Below are positions 7,093 to 10,117 of a DNA stretch of 10,117 nt, piece after piece. A program made the translations under genes and the position numbers. Source of the stretch: Gemmatimonadota bacterium (GTDB taxonomy: Bacteria > Gemmatimonadota > Gemmatimonadetes > Palauibacterales > Palauibacteraceae); contig JAOTWC010000039.1 of NCBI GenBank assembly GCA_029863105.1, positions 1 to 10,117 of the forward strand. The letters are read 5' to 3'. Each line of letters starts with the position of its first letter. Within the stretch, counting starts at the first letter, position 1. The notes beneath the pieces were generated by a model, which was not told the DNA's origin, made no database searches, and was given only the letters and a program-made list of their open reading frames with translations.

Positions 7093-7818
7093 TCAGCCCC
7101 GGTCGGGTCCGCCCCGGCTGCGCGGCTGCGTGCGGGGCCTGTCGCTCCCGCTGCGATCGCCGGGTCGATCGCGCGTCGGAGCTGGCCGTTGGAGGCCCGG
7201 CCGGGATCCCCCGGCGATCGCCCTGAGAGCGTCCGTGGGCGATTCACCCTGGCGTACCCGACGCCGAACGGCCGCCGACAGCGCGAGAAGGCGCTCACCG
7301 CTTACCCCGCGATCCAGGGCTGCCTGCACGGCCCGGACGGCGTTATCGGTCGGCACGCCGGCATCGCGCAACTCCCCGATCGTGCGCAGCCCGACCACGG
7401 CACGACGCGGATCCCGGTTCGCCGCGGCAAACGAACGGATGCGGCTCGACGGGATTCCGTGCTCGGCCGCCTGTGCCGCCGCATCCAGAACCTCTGGTCG
7501 CGCTCCGCGCCCGAGGAGATTGCGCGCCTCGACCAGACGACGGGAATAGTCCTCAATCGCCCGCACGAGACGACCGCCTCTCACACCCTTGGAAACCCCC
7601 TCCATCACCTTCTGGCGAATCAGCCTGGGGGGGACGCCGTTCTGCTGGGCGCGGCGGGCGATCTGTGTGAGCCTGTCGATCGTCTCCGGTGAAAGGCGAT
7701 CCTGCAGCTCTTCCGCGTCGATCGCCGGTCGATCCTGATTCTGGGCGTGCGCCGGTGCACTCCCGCCGATCAGGAGAGCCGCACCCATCATCACCGCCCG
7801 CCAACAGGACCGGTTCAT
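7093..7818 (-). CDS. Secreted helical-repeat protein of unknown function, third gene of the sigma unit
   Basis: ATG 7818 has a perfect GGAGGT 6 nt upstream, giving 241 aa; the frame is open further upstream but that part is antisense-free shadow over the preceding gene. Residues 1-26 are a clear signal peptide (hydrophobic MMGAALLIGG, then APAHAQ), so the protein is exported. Residues about 33-203 are predicted helical with a recurring turn of the form G-V/I-P/S followed by a short helix: NGVPPRLI (60-67), KGVRGGRLV (77-85), RGARPEVL (104-111), HGIPSSRI (120-127), AGVPTDNAV (153-161), RGVSGERLL (170-178), QGESPTDAL (190-198). Many turns are 16-17 residues apart, suggesting a small alpha-solenoid. 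The tail (about 204-241) is rich in Arg, Pro, Asp and Gly and probably disordered. I do not recognise a family or catalytic motif. It lies 14 nt after the CBM48 membrane protein and is likely cotranscribed with the sigma factor. Confidence 0.75.
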   Translation of the reverse strand: MNRSCWRAVMMGAALLIGGSAPAHAQNQDRPAIDAEELQDRLSPETIDRLTQIARRAQQNGVPPRLIRQKVMEGVSKGVRGGRLVRAIEDYSRRLVEARNLLGRGARPEVLDAAAQAAEHGIPSSRIRSFAAANRDPRRAVVGLRTIGELRDAGVPTDNAVRAVQAALDRGVSGERLLALSAAVRRRVRQGESPTDALRAIAGGSRPGLQRPAPTRDRPGDRSGSDRPRTQPRSRGGPDRG

Positions 7819-7824
7819 CACATT

Positions 7825-7830
7825 ACCTCC
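7825..7830 (-). promoter_or_regulatory. Ribosome binding site deciding the start of the secreted helical-repeat gene
   Basis: GGAGGT on the minus strand lies 6 nt before ATG 7818 in the 14-nt gap after the CBM48 gene. It selects this ATG over the GTG immediately before it and over the much longer open frame extending to 8232. Confidence 0.8.
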
Positions 7831-7832
7831 GA

Positions 7833-8456
7833 CTACGTCTCGTCGACCGGCGTAACGGCCAGTACGGAATTCTGCTGGCCGAAGCCGTCGTCGGAATAGC
7901 TTAGCGCATTCGGGTCCGGACGCCATTCCGAACCGTCGATCACGAACATGTACTCGTGCACACCCGGTTCCAAAGCCACGCGTGCGGACCAGAGGCCGTC
8001 GCCGTCTGAATCGTCGAGTTGGATCGATGGATTCCACTCGTTGAAATCTCCCGCCAGGGCCACGGTTCGGGCTTCGGGCGCTGAGATCAAGAACTGGACG
8101 TAGACGCGACCGTCGAGAGCTCCCGGGCCCCGGGGGCGCACGGCAAGCTGCGTGACCGACAGGATCACCAGGGCGATGGCAGCCGCAACCGCCAACGGCG
8201 GGATCCGGACCGCGCGGGGTCTCAGCAACCACGCCGCCCCGGCAGCCGCTCGCGAGCCGAGGCCGTTTGCGACGTCCGCTCGGATCGCGTCCATCACGCG
8301 GGCCGTCGCTCCGAACGGTGCGCCCGCGACGCCCTGCGTTCGCGCGGAGCCAAGAAACTCGGACCAGGCGTGGGCTTCTTCCCTGAGCGTCTCAGGCAGC
8401 GCCTCAAGCTCGATGTCACCATCAAGCCAGGCCTGCAAGCGCGGATCCATGGTCAT
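7833..8456 (-). CDS. Single-pass membrane protein with C-terminal CBM48/AMPK-beta-like domain, candidate anti-sigma factor
   Basis: ATG 8456 overlaps the sigma factor stop (ATGA) and has GGAGGT 6 nt upstream, giving 207 aa. Residues 1-80 form an acidic, mostly helical cytoplasmic part (DPRLQAWLDGDIELEALP), resembling the N-terminus of anti-sigma proteins but without the HxxxCxxC zinc motif. Residues about 85-106 (PPLAVAAAIALVILSVTQLA) are one transmembrane helix. Residues about 118-201 match the early-set/CBM48 glycogen-binding fold: AGDFNEWNP (135-143), GLWSARVALEPGVHEYMFVIDG (154-175) and WRPDPN (178-183). The Trp residues W141 and W178 fit the glycogen-contacting positions of AMPK-beta, but the usual Lys in YKFVVDG is Met170. 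With the membrane helix, the CBM48 domain should face the periplasm. Position directly after an ECF sigma gene suggests it restrains that sigma factor; this is inference from context. Confidence 0.85.
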   Translation of the reverse strand: MTMDPRLQAWLDGDIELEALPETLREEAHAWSEFLGSARTQGVAGAPFGATARVMDAIRADVANGLGSRAAAGAAWLLRPRAVRIPPLAVAAAIALVILSVTQLAVRPRGPGALDGRVYVQFLISAPEARTVALAGDFNEWNPSIQLDDSDGDGLWSARVALEPGVHEYMFVIDGSEWRPDPNALSYSDDGFGQQNSVLAVTPVDET

Positions 8457-9034
8457 CGCGACACCTCCAACAATAGCCTCTGCAATTCCTCGCGAGCCCG
8501 ATGGACTCGCATTTTCAAGGCGGGGATTCCGACCCCGAGTTGTTCCGCCATCTCTTCGTACGACCATCCCTCCATGTGCTTCAACAGGAACGCCTCGCTT
8601 TGATCCGGCGACAATCGGTCCAGCGCGGCCGCCAGCAAGCGGCGTTGGTCCCATCGTACCGCGACATCCGCGACCGGTTCTTCGCTTTCCAGCTCCGCCA
8701 CCGACTCGAGTGACACTCTGCCTCGGCGCTTCGCCTTGACGGCGTCCTTGCAGGCGTTTGCGCCGATCCTGAATACCCACGAACCGAACCTGTCCGGATC
8801 GCGGCACTTGCGTAGATTTCTATATGCCTTGATCCATGCGGCCTGGGTAGCATCCTCTGCGTCGTCGGCCTGTCCAAGCATGCGTTCGGCATGCCGGTAC
8901 AGGAGGTCGTTGTACCGATCTACGAGCAGCGAGAACGCCCTGTCGGAACCGGCGATCGCCTGAGCGACCAGCACCGCATCCGACTCCCGTTCCTCTCCCG
9001 TGTCCGACCGGAAATCGGCATTCCGACGATTCAT
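8453..9034 (-). CDS. ECF-type RNA polymerase sigma factor (sigma-70 family)
   Basis: This 193-aa protein has only sigma regions 2 and 4, as in extracytoplasmic-function factors. Region 2 spans about 33-100: FSLLVDRYNDLLYRHAERML, then DAEDATQAAWIKAYRNL (58-74, the core-binding and -10 region) and FGSWVFRIGANACKD (83-97). A short acidic linker (109-124) follows. Region 4 spans about 128-186, with LSPDQSEAFLLKHMEGWSYEEMAEQLGV forming the first part of the -35-binding helix-turn-helix and IPALKMRVHRAREEL the recognition helix. The ATG start has GGGAGG (9038-9043) only 3 nt away, a short but usable spacing. The stop overlaps the start of the CBM48 membrane protein, a typical sigma/anti-sigma arrangement. 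The subgroup is not recognised. An ECF-like promoter candidate upstream would allow self-activation. Confidence 0.93.
   Translation of the reverse strand: MNRRNADFRSDTGEERESDAVLVAQAIAGSDRAFSLLVDRYNDLLYRHAERMLGQADDAEDATQAAWIKAYRNLRKCRDPDRFGSWVFRIGANACKDAVKAKRRGRVSLESVAELESEEPVADVAVRWDQRRLLAAALDRLSPDQSEAFLLKHMEGWSYEEMAEQLGVGIPALKMRVHRAREELQRLLLEVSR
8463..8468 (-). promoter_or_regulatory. Ribosome binding site of the CBM48 membrane protein
   Basis: GGAGGT on the minus strand, inside the last codons of the sigma gene, lies 6 nt before ATG 8456. It fixes this start, although the frame stays open upstream to 8807 through the sigma gene. Confidence 0.8.
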
Positions 9035-9061
9035 GCGCCTCCCGAGAGGTGTACCTCATCC

Positions 9062-9109
9062 GACCGTAAGACGACGGCGACCCCCGAACGGTCACACACC
9101 CACGACCGT
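9062..9109 (+). repeat. Three GACCGT hexamers in the divergent promoter region
   Basis: GACCGT occurs at 9062-9067 and 9104-9109 on the plus strand and at 9088-9093 on the minus strand. The two direct copies are 42 nt apart, about four helical turns. The minus-strand copy overlaps the -35 of the candidate ECF promoter. They could be regulator or sigma contact sites, but the hexamer also occurs elsewhere in this GC-rich window (for example near 2186 in reverse and 2296), so chance is possible. Confidence 0.3.
9067..9094 (-). promoter_or_regulatory. Candidate ECF-type promoter of the sigma gene
   Basis: On the minus strand TGACCG (9089-9094) is followed after 15 nt by CGTCTTA (9067-9073). This resembles the common ECF pattern of a TGAAC-type -35 and a CGTC-type -10, with one mismatch in the -35. 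It would give a leader of about 25 nt before ATG 9034 and suggests autoregulation. It is a visual match only. Confidence 0.35.
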
Positions 9110-9121
9110 GCACGCAAGTGC

Positions 9122-9149
9122 TTGACGGAGGTGGCGGAACAGGGCGAAT
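9122..9149 (+). promoter_or_regulatory. Weak sigma70-like promoter for the PLP enzyme gene
   Basis: TTGACG (9122-9127) is a near-perfect -35. The best -10 is GCGAAT (9144-9149, 16-nt spacing), matching only the last three bases of TATAAT. The transcript would begin close to 9156, almost at ATG 9159, implying a leaderless or very short leader. The match is weak. Confidence 0.25.
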
Positions 9150-9158
9150 GTGGCCACC

Positions 9159-10117
9159 ATGCGTACCATCCACGATCTTCCGACCCCTGTTCTGCTGCTC
9201 GACCTGGACGTGCTCGAGCGGAACCTGCGCCGGATGCAGGCCCGAACGGAGGAATTATCGGTAACCCTGCGCCCGCATCTGAAGACTCACAAGTGCGTGG
9301 AAGTCGCGCTGGCGCAGCGTGCCCTCGGGGCCGCGGGCGTGACGGTGTCCACGCTCCACGAGGCACGCGTATTCGCCGAGCACGGGCTGACGGATGTCAC
9401 CTGGGCATTCCCGATGGCACCCGACCGGGCACGGGACGTGGCCGAACTGGGGAAACGCATTTCTCTGGGTGTGCTCGTGGACTCCGAGTTGCCGGTGGAC
9501 GCCCTGGAAGCCGTCGGCGCAACGGTGCGTGTATGGATCAAGGTCGACTGCGGGTACGGGCGCGTCGGACTCGACCCGGAGTCGGAAGCGCTACTCGCGC
9601 TGGCCGGTCGGGTCGAACGGTCGCCATGCCTGGAATTCGCCGGCCTGCTGTCACATTCGGGCAACGCATATCATGCGCGGTCTCCGTTCGAGGCCCGGAG
9701 TATCGGGGAGTCCGAGCGCCGCCGGATCGTGGAGGCGGCGGACCGCCTCGGCGACCAGGGGATTCGGGTACCGGCTCTGAGCACCGGATCGACGCCCGCG
9801 ATGGCCCATGTTTCGAACCTGGACGGGATCTCGGAGGTTCGACCCGGTAACTACGCCCTGTATGACTATACGCAGGTCGCACTTGGCTCCTGCTCTCCCG
9901 CGGACGGGGCTGCGACGGTCCTGGCCACCGTCGTGTCGTCCAGCAGGGAACGGAATCGGTCCGTGGTGGATGCGGGTGCGCTGACCCTGTCTCTGGATCG
10001 AGGCCCCGCGCATGCGGCGGTACCGTCTTTTGGCCGGCTGTACGAGGATTTCGCCAGGGGCAAGCTCCGGCATAATGCACGAATTGTCTCACTGAGTCAG
10101 GAACATGGCGTCGTGAA
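9159..10117 (+). CDS. D-threonine aldolase / D-serine dehydratase-like PLP enzyme (3' end outside window)
   Basis: The frame runs open to the window end (319 codons), so the C-terminus is missing. The fold is the alanine racemase-type TIM barrel. Visible signatures are LPTPVLLLDLDVLERNLRRM (7-26), RPHLKTHK (38-45) with the presumed PLP-binding Lys42, STLHEARVFAEHG (64-76), KVDCGYGRVG (128-137), LLSHSGNAYH (163-172), STGSTPA (208-214, phosphate binding), EVRPGNYALYD (226-236), VVDAGALTLSLD (269-280) and SQEHGVV (313-319). The EHG histidine fits one metal ligand of this family; the second ligand would lie beyond the window. Family members cleave D-threonine to glycine and acetaldehyde or deaminate D-serine; the sequence does not decide which. 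GTG 9150, in frame with AGGG at 9141-9144, is an alternative start adding three residues. It is transcribed divergently from the sigma unit. Confidence 0.88.
   Translation, partial: MRTIHDLPTPVLLLDLDVLERNLRRMQARTEELSVTLRPHLKTHKCVEVALAQRALGAAGVTVSTLHEARVFAEHGLTDVTWAFPMAPDRARDVAELGKRISLGVLVDSELPVDALEAVGATVRVWIKVDCGYGRVGLDPESEALLALAGRVERSPCLEFAGLLSHSGNAYHARSPFEARSIGESERRRIVEAADRLGDQGIRVPALSTGSTPAMAHVSNLDGISEVRPGNYALYDYTQVALGSCSPADGAATVLATVVSSSRERNRSVVDAGALTLSLDRGPAHAAVPSFGRLYEDFARGKLRHNARIVSLSQEHGVV

Noticed and set aside
5955..7226. A 423-codon open frame on the plus strand opposite the KAS III gene
   Set aside because: The opposite strand encodes a full Cys-His-Asn KAS III; this frame has no motif and an Arg/Gln-rich composition.
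7059..7298. Short minus-strand open frame over the 3' end of the helical-repeat gene
   Set aside because: It is a different frame over the disordered-tail coding region, with no own ribosome site or motif.
9046..9057. Dyad GAGGT-GT-ACCTC in the sigma gene leader
   Set aside because: Short arms and partial overlap with ribosome-site-like sequence make chance likely; no second copy was noticed.
8891..9850. A 319-codon open frame on the plus strand spanning the sigma 5' end and the PLP enzyme
   Set aside because: It overlaps the start of the sigma gene, the control region and the motif-rich PLP-enzyme frame, and shows no family resemblance itself.

Overview
The window is a gene-dense, GC-rich stretch from a Gram-negative-type bacterium. 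An outer-membrane beta-barrel tail, a periplasmic PBP4-type peptidase and frequent GTG/TTG starts support this. An ECF sigma factor followed by a membrane-anchored CBM48 protein, plus the overall style of the proteins, made me think of Gemmatimonadota or a neighbouring phylum. That placement is an inference from memory, not something the sequence proves.

Layout. (1) 2-643 (+): C-terminal part of an outer-membrane beta-barrel protein, cut by the window edge. (2) 711-5878 (+): a five-gene run with almost no spacing: an fdhD-like gene, mobA, dacB (PBP4-type), moeA, and a six-bladed Asp-box (BNR) beta-propeller protein. Junctions are 2-nt gaps or 4-nt GTGA overlaps, so translational coupling is likely. 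Three genes belong to late molybdenum cofactor (Moco) biosynthesis or delivery: MoeA inserts Mo, MobA adds GMP, and FdhD sulfurates Moco for formate dehydrogenase-type enzymes. The FdhD homologue lacks the family's CxxC sulfur-relay motif and has no canonical start codon covering its conserved N-terminus. (3) 5883-6968 (-): a FabH-like beta-ketoacyl-ACP synthase III, converging on the propeller gene with 4 nt between stops and carrying its own sigma70-like promoter. (4) 7093-9034 (-): a three-gene unit in the order ECF sigma factor, single-pass membrane protein with a C-terminal CBM48/AMPK-beta-like domain (candidate anti-sigma), and a secreted protein with a roughly 16-17-residue helical repeat and a charged disordered tail. 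(5) 9035-9158: a divergent promoter region with three GACCGT hexamers and an ECF-like promoter candidate facing the sigma gene. (6) 9159 to the window end (+): a PLP-dependent D-threonine aldolase / D-serine dehydratase-like enzyme, truncated by the window edge.

The best candidate for a little-described system is the sigma / CBM48 / helical-repeat triad, which looks like a trans-envelope signalling module. The second is the Moco operon with a cysteine-less FdhD, a MoeA with an altered KPGKP motif, and an embedded cell-wall peptidase. No RNA genes, CRISPR arrays, insertion sequences or convincing intrinsic terminators were found, and there is no gene-free stretch above 300 bases.
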